Assembly (NCBI GenBank): GCA_949298505.1
Contig: CASFWW010000038.1
Coordinates: 33,319-97,318, forward strand
Length of the DNA: 64,000 nucleotides
From: Ornithoclostridium sp949298505
Lineage (GTDB): Bacteria > Bacillota > Clostridia > Christensenellales > UBA3700
Reading direction: 5' to 3'
The notes beneath the pieces are model-generated. The model was not told the DNA's origin and did no database searches. It saw nothing but the letters and a program-made list of their open reading frames with translations. Both the position numbers and the translations under genes were made by a program. Positions 17,085-25,592 of the stretch are shown here, one piece after another. Within the stretch, counting starts at the first letter, position 1, and every line of letters starts with the position of its first letter.

Positions 17085-18046
17085 TGAAGTATTACAGATG
17101 CGAACTTCACACTCATACCACAGCGTCCGACGGCAGGATGGAGCCGGAAGAACTGGTCGGAAGAGCGCTTGAATGCGGCTACTCGACAATAGCGCTGACA
17201 GACCACAACACGACCGCGAGCGTAAAGCGCGCGGTAGCGGAGGGAAAAAGGCGCGGACTGACCGTGATTCCCGGCATAGAATGGACGACGTTCTGGGGAC
17301 ACCTCACCGTTATCGGAGGGAAAAGCGACGTGCTCTGGCGAGATATCACGCCGGAAAACGTCGCGGAGAAGATAAAAAGAGCGCAGGAGCTCGGAGACAT
17401 CGTGACTTTGGCTCACCCGGTCAGGATGGGGTACCCGCTTTGCAGCGGATGCCATTGCGAGTACGACATCGCAAAGCTTACCGGAGTGGACAATTACGAA
17501 GTCTGGTCTCACTACTATCCCAACGAGGGAGTGGTTGCGGCAAAGCAGAGGATGCAGTGGCTTTCCCTTCTTGCAGAGGGGCACAGGATCGCGGCTGTAT
17601 ACGGCTATGACTGGCACAGAAGAGACGACGTTCCGCCTTCGTACGCATGCACGTACGTGGGAGCTGAAAGCGAAAAAGAAGAGGATATTTTCGCCGGCAT
17701 AAAGAACGGAGCGACATATATCGCCGTCGGCGTGGAGATCGTGTGCAGAGCGTTCTGCGGCGGGAAAGAATACGCGATAGGAAGCGAGCTTCCCGAAGGC
17801 GAGGTTGAGATCGAGCTGATCTGCACGAGAGCGGAAGATTACCGTTCGGACAAGCCGACAGAGCTTACGAGAGCGGAGATCGTCACGGAAAAGGGCGTGA
17901 CCGTCCTGCCGGTCAGGTTCGGCGAAAAGGTCAGATCGAAGGCGGAGTTCGCAAGGTTTTGCGCCGTCTCGGTATACGGAGACAGAAAGAGGGAAGAACA
18001 ACTGCTTGCGCAGACAAGCGCATTCTACAGAGGAGGAAGGCAATGA
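17081..18046 (+). CDS. PHP-domain metal-dependent phosphoesterase (CehA/McbA-like)
   Basis: A 321-residue PHP hydrolase. The metal ligands are visible in order: HTHTTASDG (H-x-H), LTDHNT, IPGIEWTTFWGH, LAHPVRMG, and the late YDWHRRDD. PHP proteins cleave phosphate esters or phosphodiesters; CehA/McbA-like members are usually preceded by a beta-sandwich domain, which here is the separate gene at 16635. The start ATG at 17081 overlaps the previous stop and has AGAGGTGG upstream. Its own stop overlaps the start of the GDPD-like gene at 18043. The run of three coupled genes suggests a phosphodiester-linked substrate in the glucuronate operon (inference). Confidence 0.82.
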   Translation: MMKYYRCELHTHTTASDGRMEPEELVGRALECGYSTIALTDHNTTASVKRAVAEGKRRGLTVIPGIEWTTFWGHLTVIGGKSDVLWRDITPENVAEKIKRAQELGDIVTLAHPVRMGYPLCSGCHCEYDIAKLTGVDNYEVWSHYYPNEGVVAAKQRMQWLSLLAEGHRIAAVYGYDWHRRDDVPPSYACTYVGAESEKEEDIFAGIKNGATYIAVGVEIVCRAFCGGKEYAIGSELPEGEVEIELICTRAEDYRSDKPTELTRAEIVTEKGVTVLPVRFGEKVRSKAEFARFCAVSVYGDRKREEQLLAQTSAFYRGGRQ

Positions 18047-18696
18047 TCACGGCACACGGCGGAGCGCTCGGAACGGGGCGTAACTCCAGGATCTACTTTG
18101 AGAATATCAGCACTTTCAAAGCTGACGCGATAGAGGTGGACGTCCACAAACGCGGTGGCTTGCTGTATCTCAGCCATCTGCCGGCGCCCTTCTCATACAG
18201 AAAAAAGGTCACTCTTGCGGAGGCTTTTGCGTTTGCGAAAAAGAATAACGTCAAGATCAACTGCGATCTGAAAGGCAAAGGACTTGTGTCCGACGTGATC
18301 AAGCTTGCCAGAGAGATGGAAGTGACAGACCTTCTGATATTCACCGGCTCGGTCAGGCTGACCGACAGCGAAGCGCTGACCGAAGGCGAAGCGTGGGTCA
18401 ACAGGATAAAGGGTCTTTCATACAAAGCGAAGAACGTCGAGAAGATAAAAAAGGCGATCGAAGATACGAAAAATCCTCACTTCGCAGGGCTTAACATAAA
18501 CAAGATGTACGCTACGGACGCGTTTATGGAAGCGTGCAGAAAACACGGCGTTAGACTGTCCATATTTACCGTGGACAGCTATAAGGAGCTGAAAAGACTT
18601 GTCCCTATGGGACCGGCAAACATAACTACAAACTATCCCGTCGTGGCGTCGACGATACTTTTCGAAACGCGCCAGGCGGAAAAGGAGAAAAAATGA
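18043..18696 (+). CDS. Glycerophosphodiester phosphodiesterase-like protein
   Basis: A 217-residue TIM-barrel protein of the GDPD superfamily: the ITAHGG start (His-Gly), the metal-ligand AIEVDVH (E-x-D), NCDLKGK in place of the usual E-x-K strand, and the closing SIFTVDSYKELKRL and ITTNYP. The family hydrolyses glycerophosphodiesters; the replaced residues in the middle mean that activity is not certain. The His of the usual catalytic second motif is less clear. ATGA overlap with the PHP gene and the AAATGA overlap with the next oxidoreductase show tight coupling. A cytoplasmic phosphodiesterase is the best reading, substrate unknown. Confidence 0.75.
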   Translation: MITAHGGALGTGRNSRIYFENISTFKADAIEVDVHKRGGLLYLSHLPAPFSYRKKVTLAEAFAFAKKNNVKINCDLKGKGLVSDVIKLAREMEVTDLLIFTGSVRLTDSEALTEGEAWVNRIKGLSYKAKNVEKIKKAIEDTKNPHFAGLNINKMYATDAFMEACRKHGVRLSIFTVDSYKELKRLVPMGPANITTNYPVVASTILFETRQAEKEKK

Positions 18697-19835
18697 TAAG
18701 GGTCGCTGTCGTCGGAATAGGCAGAATGGGCGGGAAGCACGCGCGCAATTTCTGCAAGGGCGCCGTGAAGAACGTAAAACTCGTTGCGGTCTGCGATACG
18801 GACGAAAAGGTGCTTGACGCTTTCGGAGAAAAGCACGCAAACGTCGCCGTATATGCGGATTACGACAGGATGCTTTGTGAAGCGAAGCCCGACGCCGTTG
18901 TCGTCGCTACCCCTCATTATTCTCATTCCGAGCTTGCGAAAAAGGCGCTTAAAAAGGGGATAAGCGTGCTGGTCGAAAAGCCTATAACGGTCACTGTAAA
19001 AGATGCGGATTCACTGATAGAAGTCGCGAAGGCGCACCCCGAAGCTATCTTTGCGATCATGTACAACCAGCGCAGCAACAGCATTTACGCGCGGGCGAAA
19101 AAGATAATCGAGAGCGGCAAGCTGGGCGATATTCAGAGGGCGGCGTTCACGATAACCGACTGGTACAGAACGCAGTACTACTACAATATGGGCGGCTGGC
19201 GCGCAAGCTGGTCGGGCGAAGGCGGCGGCACGCTGATAAACCAGTGCGTACATCAGCTTGACATCCTTCAATGGCTTCTCGGGATGCCGGAAAAGATCAT
19301 TTCTAGATGCAAGACGGAGGGCAGAAATATCACCACGGAAAACGACGTGACCGCGCTGTTCCTTTACAAGAACTTCGATTGCGTGTTCACCGCTTCGACG
19401 CACGAGCTTCCCGGCGAAAACCGTTTCGTGATCGTAGGGTCAAGAGGAACGATGGTGATCACGAGGCACAAAGCGGTGATAAAGTACCTTAAAATGGACG
19501 AAAAAGAGGTCAACGCGAGGGCGAAAAGGGATTACGGCAACAGCGCAGACAAGAAATATACTAAAAAGTATATGTTCTACGGTCTGAAAAACTATATCAC
19601 GGACGGTCTGTACGGTCAGCAGTGCAACATCCTGAGAGATTTCGCGGCGGCGGTCGAGAAAAAGGATGCGTCACTGCTCAGAGCGCGCGGCGAAGAAGGC
19701 GTGAACGCGCTGAATATCATAAACGCGATAAATATGTCAGCATGGAAAGGAACGGAGGTCGCGGTACCCGTTGATCCCGACGAATACGAGAAGATGCTCG
19801 CCGGAAAGATCGAAGGCGAGAAAAAGATAAAGTAA
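18693..19835 (+). CDS. Gfo/Idh/MocA oxidoreductase, second copy
   Basis: A 380-residue NAD(P)-dependent oxidoreductase: Rossmann VAVVGIGRMGGKHA, the EKP motif (VLVEKPITV), and a substrate domain with YNQRSN, WYRTQYYYNMGGWR, and SWSGEGGGTLINQ followed by HQLD, whose His is the likely catalytic base. It is clearly related to the protein at 20808 across its whole length (same YNQR-x-N, GGWR and GEGGG-x-LINQ segments) but not closely to that at 15359. Its start overlaps the stop of the GDPD-like gene. The pair may oxidise and later reduce the same sugar position (inference). Confidence 0.88.
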   Translation: MIRVAVVGIGRMGGKHARNFCKGAVKNVKLVAVCDTDEKVLDAFGEKHANVAVYADYDRMLCEAKPDAVVVATPHYSHSELAKKALKKGISVLVEKPITVTVKDADSLIEVAKAHPEAIFAIMYNQRSNSIYARAKKIIESGKLGDIQRAAFTITDWYRTQYYYNMGGWRASWSGEGGGTLINQCVHQLDILQWLLGMPEKIISRCKTEGRNITTENDVTALFLYKNFDCVFTASTHELPGENRFVIVGSRGTMVITRHKAVIKYLKMDEKEVNARAKRDYGNSADKKYTKKYMFYGLKNYITDGLYGQQCNILRDFAAAVEKKDASLLRARGEEGVNALNIINAINMSAWKGTEVAVPVDPDEYEKMLAGKIEGEKKIK

Positions 19836-19860
19836 ATGCCGGTGAGGAGGATATACAATT

Positions 19861-20808
19861 ATGGCAAACATTAAGATTTCGGGCTTCTACGACGAAGTCA
19901 GTTCAAATCTCGACGAACAGATCAAACTGATCAAAGAGTACGGCGAAAGCTACCTCTGCCCCAGAGTGGTGGACGGCAAGAACATCGCCAATTATACCGA
20001 GCAGGAGTTCAGAAGCACGATCAAGCCGCGCCTGGATAACGCAGGTATCAAGTTCTCCTCCATCGGTTCTCCGATAGGAAAGATCGGGCTTTACGACGAC
20101 GAGGCTTACGAGTCTCAGCTCGCCAAGCTCAAGGAACTGGTCAAGATCTGCAAGGATATGGATTGCAAGTATATCAGAATGTTCTCATTCAGAGTAAAGG
20201 CAAGCGGGAACTACGACGAGTATTTCCCCGAAGTGGTCAAGAAACTGCGCGGCTTCCTCAAAGTAGTAGAGGGTACCGACGTGATCCTTCTGCACGAGAA
20301 CGAAAAGAGGATATACGGCGACACTCCCGAAAGATGCCTGCAACTGTACAAGGAGATCAACCATCCTCAGTTCCAACTCGCGTTCGACGCATCCAACTTC
20401 ATACAGTGCGGCGTAAACGTGCCCAAGGCGTATGAGATGCTCAAAGAATACGTGGTCTATTACCACATCAAGGACTGTTCCCCCGAAAAGGTGGAAGTTC
20501 CCGTCGGTCTCGGTCTCGGCAACTACAAGGAGATGATCAGGGACCTTATCGTGAACAGGAATTACGACGGGTTCATGACCCTGGAGCCGCACACCGGAAA
20601 ATATGCCGATCACAAGAAGCTGTTCTACGTCTTCGGATGGTTCACATGGATGCTTCCTTACGTGGGCAAGTGGAACAGAGTGTTCAAGCGCATCAACGCC
20701 GCAAAGGGAATATCCCCTATGCAGAGCATTTCGAGAAAGGACATCTTCACCTGGCAGTATCAGGGACTCAAGGAAATAATCGACGAAGTCGAAAAGGAGA
20801 ATAAATAA
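19861..20808 (+). CDS. Sugar phosphate isomerase/epimerase-like TIM barrel
   Basis: A 315-residue protein of the xylose-isomerase-like (AP endonuclease 2) superfamily. Visible features are the ISGFYDEVS start, CKYIRMFSFR, VILLHENEKRIYG with a metal-binding Glu, QLAFDASNFIQCG, YYHIKDC and the final GFMTLEPHT, giving Glu, Asp, His and Glu metal ligands in the usual order. Members act as isomerases, epimerases or, with Gfo/Idh/MocA partners, as lyases of 3-keto-glycosides. It lies between two such oxidoreductases and its stop overlaps the next start by one base (TAATG), which favours a joint role. The exact reaction cannot be read from the sequence. Confidence 0.82.
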   Translation: MANIKISGFYDEVSSNLDEQIKLIKEYGESYLCPRVVDGKNIANYTEQEFRSTIKPRLDNAGIKFSSIGSPIGKIGLYDDEAYESQLAKLKELVKICKDMDCKYIRMFSFRVKASGNYDEYFPEVVKKLRGFLKVVEGTDVILLHENEKRIYGDTPERCLQLYKEINHPQFQLAFDASNFIQCGVNVPKAYEMLKEYVVYYHIKDCSPEKVEVPVGLGLGNYKEMIRDLIVNRNYDGFMTLEPHTGKYADHKKLFYVFGWFTWMLPYVGKWNRVFKRINAAKGISPMQSISRKDIFTWQYQGLKEIIDEVEKENK

Positions 20809-21971
20809 TGGATAAGGTCAGATACGGTATCATAGGTATCGGCAAACAGGGAAGCAACTACGCTAAGAGACTTTTCAAAGGCATGGACAAGAATGGTCAG
20901 CTCGTCGCGGTATGCGACATTGCCGAAGACCGCAGGAAGTGGGCTGAAGCGAACCTGCCCGGCGTAAAGGTCTTCAGCGATTACAAGGAAATGCTTGCGA
21001 GCAAACTCATCGACGCGGTCATTATCGACACTCCTCATTACGCTCATCCGTCGATCGCGATAGAGGCGCTCACCGCAGGGCTCAACGTGCTTTGCGACAA
21101 GCCCGCCGGCGTATTTACCAAGGCGGTAAGAGAGGCGGCTGAGTTCGGCAAGACCAAGCCCGAGCTCAAGTTCGGTCTCCTCTACAACCAGCGCACCAAC
21201 AAGGTTTACAAGAAAGCGAAAGAGATAATCGAGAGCGGAAGGCTGGGCAATCTCAAGAGAATAGTCTGGATAATCACCAACTGGTACCGTCCGCAGGCTT
21301 ATTACGACCAGGGCGGCTGGAGAGGCACATGGGCAGGCGAAGGCGGCGGCGTTCTCATCAATCAGGATCCGCATCAGCTTGACCTGTTCACCTGGCTTGC
21401 AGGCACTCCGATAAAGAAGGTGTGGAGCAACGCCAAGACGGTGGGCAGAAAGATAAACGTGGAAAACGACGTCACCGCGGTATGCGAGTTCGAAAACGGC
21501 GCGACCGGCGTGTTCATCACGTCGACTCACGACGCTCCCGGCACGAACAGACTTGAGATCACCGGCGACGGCGGCAAGATCGTCATCGAGGGAAGCAACG
21601 ACGTCAGCATGAAGCTGAAGTTCACTGAAAACAGCGTCCCCGAACCCGAATTTTCCAAGACGAACAAAGTGTTCATGGGCAAGATCCCCAACAAGGTCAC
21701 CAAGTACAAACTGGGACTTGTCGATATCATAAAGGGCATCATCGAACAACAGCACATCGTCGTCATCCGTAATTTCTCTGAAGTTGTGCTCGGCAAGACG
21801 GACAAGCTGGTCGCTCCGTATGCCGACGGTCTGAACGGACTGGGCTTCTCCAACGCGATCCACCTCTCCGCATGGACGGGCAAAGAGGTCGTCTATCCTT
21901 ACGACGAAGATCTCTACATCAAAGAACTTGACAAGAGGATAGAAGAAGAAAAGAATTCAGGCGTAAAGTAA
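20808..21971 (+). CDS. Gfo/Idh/MocA oxidoreductase, third copy
   Basis: A 387-residue paralog of the protein at 18693. It has GIIGIGKQGSNYA, YNQRTN, WYRPQAYYDQGGWR, TWAGEGGGVLINQ and HQLD. The usual EKP motif is CDKPAG here, with Asp in place of Glu but the catalytic Lys kept. It overlaps the isomerase-like gene by one base and precedes the six-hairpin protein, so the two oxidoreductases, isomerase and glycosidase-like protein form a set. A role in oxidising or reducing a sugar ring hydroxyl is inferred from family and context. Confidence 0.88.
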   Translation: MDKVRYGIIGIGKQGSNYAKRLFKGMDKNGQLVAVCDIAEDRRKWAEANLPGVKVFSDYKEMLASKLIDAVIIDTPHYAHPSIAIEALTAGLNVLCDKPAGVFTKAVREAAEFGKTKPELKFGLLYNQRTNKVYKKAKEIIESGRLGNLKRIVWIITNWYRPQAYYDQGGWRGTWAGEGGGVLINQDPHQLDLFTWLAGTPIKKVWSNAKTVGRKINVENDVTAVCEFENGATGVFITSTHDAPGTNRLEITGDGGKIVIEGSNDVSMKLKFTENSVPEPEFSKTNKVFMGKIPNKVTKYKLGLVDIIKGIIEQQHIVVIRNFSEVVLGKTDKLVAPYADGLNGLGFSNAIHLSAWTGKEVVYPYDEDLYIKELDKRIEEEKNSGVK

Positions 21972-21992
21972 GCTTAAAGGGAAGGATAAATC

Positions 21993-23927
21993 ATGGAATA
22001 CAAACTCAAAGGCGGTAAGATAATCACGACGGGTAAAATGCACGAAAGAGCGTTTTACGACGTCAGCAACAACCGCATAACGGCACAGTTCGACGGCAGA
22101 GGCGGAATATCCAAATACGCCGTGATGAACAAGTTCTCCGTGTTTACCAATTACTATTCTCTCTATACGGTGGACGGCGTTCCTTTCGACTATATGGAAG
22201 ACAAGGTCGTTACGATGGAGGGAAAGAGACAGATCACGGAGATCGAGCACGACAAGTGCAGGCTGACGATCACGCAGTTCCTTGACAACGAGAGCAACGC
22301 GATTTACGTTGAGACCGCTGTCGAAGCAAAGTGCGACCTTACTTTCGACAACACCGTCAACTTCGGCATAAATTACGAAAGCTACGTTCAGCAGCTGCTC
22401 GCCAACAGGCTCAGCCCCAAGACGATCGCGACCGTGCTGACCGGCTTTATAAAGAGCAAGAAAAACGGTCTGACCTTCAGCGGCGCAAGCGCAAAACTGC
22501 ACGGCGACGTGCTGGGCGATTTCTATCTGGATTTCGCGATAAGCGAGGGCGCTCAGGCGGGCGAAGCGGAAAGAGGCTTCCACAACCAGTTCAGCTACGG
22601 CGCGAAACTGCATGCGGGCGAACTCAGAAAGTTCAGATACGTCGTCAGCGCAGGTACGAGAAACGACTTCACGTTCTGCGACGTGATGCAGGCGCTTTCC
22701 CATTTCGACAATGCGCTCAGAGAGGCGCAGAAGTATATTGACGACCTCGGATGCCCGGATTGCGTTAAAGGCGACGATTTTATGGAGACCTATTACAAGT
22801 CTCTCCTCAACTGCAGTATATCAAACTATAAGGAACTGGGCAAGTTCAAAGGATTCCTTGCCGGTATCGTCTATCAGTTCCCGGCGAGAACGTATTACCG
22901 CGACGCTTACTGGACCGTACTTTCCGTGCTTCCGGTGAGACCCAACCTGGTCAGGAACGAGATAGTCACTCTCGGCAACGGCATAAACAAGAAAGGCGAG
23001 TGCCCGAGCGCGGTCAAGTTCAATTTCAAGAACTACTGGGGCAACCATTACGATTCTCCGTCTTTCTTTGTAGCGATGATCTACGATTACGTCACGCACA
23101 CCGGAGACCTCAGCGTGCTCAGCGAGTCCTGCGCGTGCGGAACGATCATAGATGCGGCAAAGCTCGTCCTTGACAGACTTGAGCAGGAGACTGATTCCAC
23201 CGGGCTTCTCGTCAAGGGAGGGGAGTACAACCGCCGCGACTGGTGCGACAACGTGTTCAGAAGCACCTACGTCACTTACGACGAAGCGCTTTATGCCCGC
23301 GCGCTGTTTGCGATGAGCGAGCTTTGCGACGCCTGCGGTATGGACGGCAACCCGTACTACGCGAAATATCAGAAAGTCAAGAAGGCGATCAACGATCTTT
23401 TGTGGGACGAAGAGAAGGGTTATTACGTCAACTACAAGAGCAAGGACTTCACTGAAGACAACCTGTCCATAGACACCGTTGTCACCGTGCTGTTCGGCAT
23501 AGCGGACGACGAAAGAGCAAAGCGCATCCTGAAGAACATGGAGAATATGCTCGAATCCAGAAACAACAAGGAGCAGAAGGCGGGCGATTTCGGCACGCTC
23601 AGCGTATATCCGTTCTACAAGAACACAAAGGACATCGTTCAGAAATCTTCGCTTCCGTACTACTACCACAACGGCGGCGACTGGCCGTATCTTTCCTGCG
23701 TATACGCATATGCGAAGCTGATGTACGGCATGGACTACAAGTACCCGCTCACCAGGTGGTTCGAATACAATCTCGATCAGGGCAACTACACCCCCGTCGA
23801 GTTCTTCAGTCCCGTCCATCCTCAGGGATCACTGCTTCAGGCATGGTCGAGCACTGGCGCGTTCGTACTCTCTTACAGCGACGGCAATTTCTTCCGCAAA
23901 CAACTCGGCGACAAGCGCGTTAAGTGA
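21993..23927 (+). CDS. Six-hairpin glycosidase-like protein
   Basis: A 644-residue protein with no signal peptide. The first roughly 230 residues are beta-rich (a supersandwich-like domain) and the rest looks like an (alpha/alpha)6 barrel: TYYRDAYWTVLSVLP, GGEYNRRDWCDN, LDRLEQETDSTGLLV, YYVNYKSKD, YYYHNGGDWPYLSC and a terminal TGAFVLSYSDG. This domain pattern is shared by several glycoside hydrolase and phosphorylase families (GH63, GH94, GH15-like), but I cannot assign one. Acidic residues in YYRDAYW and EYNRRDW are the natural catalytic candidates. It could release a uronic acid or process the product of the oxidoreductases. GGAAGGA precedes the ATG. Confidence 0.65.
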   Translation: MEYKLKGGKIITTGKMHERAFYDVSNNRITAQFDGRGGISKYAVMNKFSVFTNYYSLYTVDGVPFDYMEDKVVTMEGKRQITEIEHDKCRLTITQFLDNESNAIYVETAVEAKCDLTFDNTVNFGINYESYVQQLLANRLSPKTIATVLTGFIKSKKNGLTFSGASAKLHGDVLGDFYLDFAISEGAQAGEAERGFHNQFSYGAKLHAGELRKFRYVVSAGTRNDFTFCDVMQALSHFDNALREAQKYIDDLGCPDCVKGDDFMETYYKSLLNCSISNYKELGKFKGFLAGIVYQFPARTYYRDAYWTVLSVLPVRPNLVRNEIVTLGNGINKKGECPSAVKFNFKNYWGNHYDSPSFFVAMIYDYVTHTGDLSVLSESCACGTIIDAAKLVLDRLEQETDSTGLLVKGGEYNRRDWCDNVFRSTYVTYDEALYARALFAMSELCDACGMDGNPYYAKYQKVKKAINDLLWDEEKGYYVNYKSKDFTEDNLSIDTVVTVLFGIADDERAKRILKNMENMLESRNNKEQKAGDFGTLSVYPFYKNTKDIVQKSSLPYYYHNGGDWPYLSCVYAYAKLMYGMDYKYPLTRWFEYNLDQGNYTPVEFFSPVHPQGSLLQAWSSTGAFVLSYSDGNFFRKQLGDKRVK

Positions 23928-23948
23928 TAAGGGAAGACAAAAGACAAA

Positions 23949-23963
23949 AACGCCGAAAGGCGT
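23949..23963 (+). other. Short GNRA-type hairpin between glycosidase-like and transporter genes
   Basis: ACGCC and GGCGT pair around a GAAA tetraloop in the 74-base gap before the transporter start. No T-run follows, so it is not a terminator; it could be a processing or stabilising element in the operon mRNA. Confidence 0.4.
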
Positions 23964-24001
23964 CTCAATAAACAAAAAAATAAATTTTGGGAGGTTATGA
24001 G

Positions 24002-25588
24002 GTGGAAGACACGACAAACACCATCGATCAGGCAGGCGTTACCCCCGGTGGCCCTGTCGAAGAGGAAGTTCTGAGCGCTGAAGATCAAAAGCTCATCAAT
24101 CAGAAATTCCTTAAGCCCAGAGATTACGTGCTTTTCTCGCTGGCAAGATTCGCAAGCAGTGCGGTCACGGGTCTCGTACAGGGTTATTTGTTGTTCTATT
24201 ACACTGCGTGTATGGCAATTTCTCCTACGGCGGTAGGTACGATGTTCCTTATCACGAAGATTTTCGACGGTCTCAACGACCCCGTTATGGGTATTATCGT
24301 TGACAGAACGCGTACCAGATGGGGTAAAATGCGCCCGTATCTGGTTTTCGGTGCCGTACCATGGGCGATAGTTACGATATTGTTGTTTATGCCGATATCC
24401 AATTGGAGCAGCGTAGGCAAGATAGTGTGGATGTACATAACGTATATCATGTACGATATTACCGGCACTATAGTAGGCGTCCCTCTTGACGGTATGCCGG
24501 CGGTCGCTTCTCCGAACATGGACGAACGTTCGAAAATCATTTCTATCAGCCGTATCCTCGGTTCGATAGGCGAACAGTCCGCGCTTGTGCTTATTTCGAT
24601 AGGACTTATCCTTACAAACGACGATTACGCCAACACGTATTTCATCGTTGCTATCATCATCGGCATTCTCGGACCTCTGTTCATGGTCCTCGGCGGTATA
24701 AGAGTAAAGGAAAGATGCGAACCGACTGAAACCACGCCGAGTCTTATTGAAGGCTTTAAATATCTGTTCAAGAACAAACCGTTCCTGCTGTTGATATTGT
24801 CCAACCTTCTTACGTTCTTCAGAAACCTGGTCAGCGCGGCGATAATGTACGTTGTTGCATACATTTACAGCAACGGATCGTTGCAGATAGCTTTCGCTCT
24901 CCCCGGTGCGATAGCCTCCATGATAGGTATGTTGTTTGCGCCCAGACTGAAGAGGATGATGGACTCGAAGAAGTTGTTTATCTTCGCTACGGTATGGCAT
25001 TCGGCGGCGCTTGCGGTCATATTCTTCATCTACATAATAGGCGGAACCAACTGGATACTCATCGCGGCTCTGATGTTCTTCGCGATGCTCCCCGTAGGCG
25101 TGCTCAACGTCGTACCCCACCTTATGGCAACGGATACGCTCGACTACTGGGAAGACAAGTGCGGCGAACGTCTCGAAGGCATTACCTTCTCGCTGATGAG
25201 TCTGAGAAGTAAAGTTTCTTCCGGATTCAAGGATTACTTCCTGTCCTGGCTGCTTGCGTTCTTCCTGTTCTCGCAGCCGCTGTCCTTCCTGTCGGATCAC
25301 AAGCCCGAACAGACAGAGTTCACAAAGCTGGGATTGTTCATGATCTTTACGATAATCCCTGCGATAACAAACCTCGTTTCTATCGTTCCGATGCTGTTCT
25401 ACAACCTGTCGGGTAAGAAGATGGCTCAGATCGAAGCGAGACTCGCTCACAAGAGAAAGCAGGAGTATGAAGCGAAAATGGCGGCAGAAGGCGCTGCTCT
25501 TGACGGAGAAGCGGGTTCTGAACGCTATATGAGCGACGTCGTGATCGATGAGATCTCGAAATCCGAGGCAGAGCAAAAGGAGGAATAA
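24002..25588 (+). CDS. GPH-family (MelB-like) sugar:cation symporter
   Basis: A 528-residue major-facilitator protein with about 12 transmembrane helices. The GPH signature regions are present: FLITKIFDGLNDPVMGIIVDRT in the first repeat (the Asp pair that binds the coupling ion), TRWGKMRPYLVFGAVPWA, YIMYDITGTIVGVPLDGM and TLDYWEDKCGERLEG in the second half. Such proteins import glycosides, pentosides or glucuronides with Na+ or H+. I prefer the GTG at 24002, which has GGGAGG seven bases upstream, over an upstream TTG at 23987 that overlaps that site. A long charged C-terminal tail is cytoplasmic. It is the only transporter of the operon and probably imports the glucuronate-containing substrate. 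Confidence 0.9.
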   Translation: MEDTTNTIDQAGVTPGGPVEEEVLSAEDQKLINQKFLKPRDYVLFSLARFASSAVTGLVQGYLLFYYTACMAISPTAVGTMFLITKIFDGLNDPVMGIIVDRTRTRWGKMRPYLVFGAVPWAIVTILLFMPISNWSSVGKIVWMYITYIMYDITGTIVGVPLDGMPAVASPNMDERSKIISISRILGSIGEQSALVLISIGLILTNDDYANTYFIVAIIIGILGPLFMVLGGIRVKERCEPTETTPSLIEGFKYLFKNKPFLLLILSNLLTFFRNLVSAAIMYVVAYIYSNGSLQIAFALPGAIASMIGMLFAPRLKRMMDSKKLFIFATVWHSAALAVIFFIYIIGGTNWILIAALMFFAMLPVGVLNVVPHLMATDTLDYWEDKCGERLEGITFSLMSLRSKVSSGFKDYFLSWLLAFFLFSQPLSFLSDHKPEQTEFTKLGLFMIFTIIPAITNLVSIVPMLFYNLSGKKMAQIEARLAHKRKQEYEAKMAAEGAALDGEAGSERYMSDVVIDEISKSEAEQKEE

Positions 25589-25592
25589 CGCT

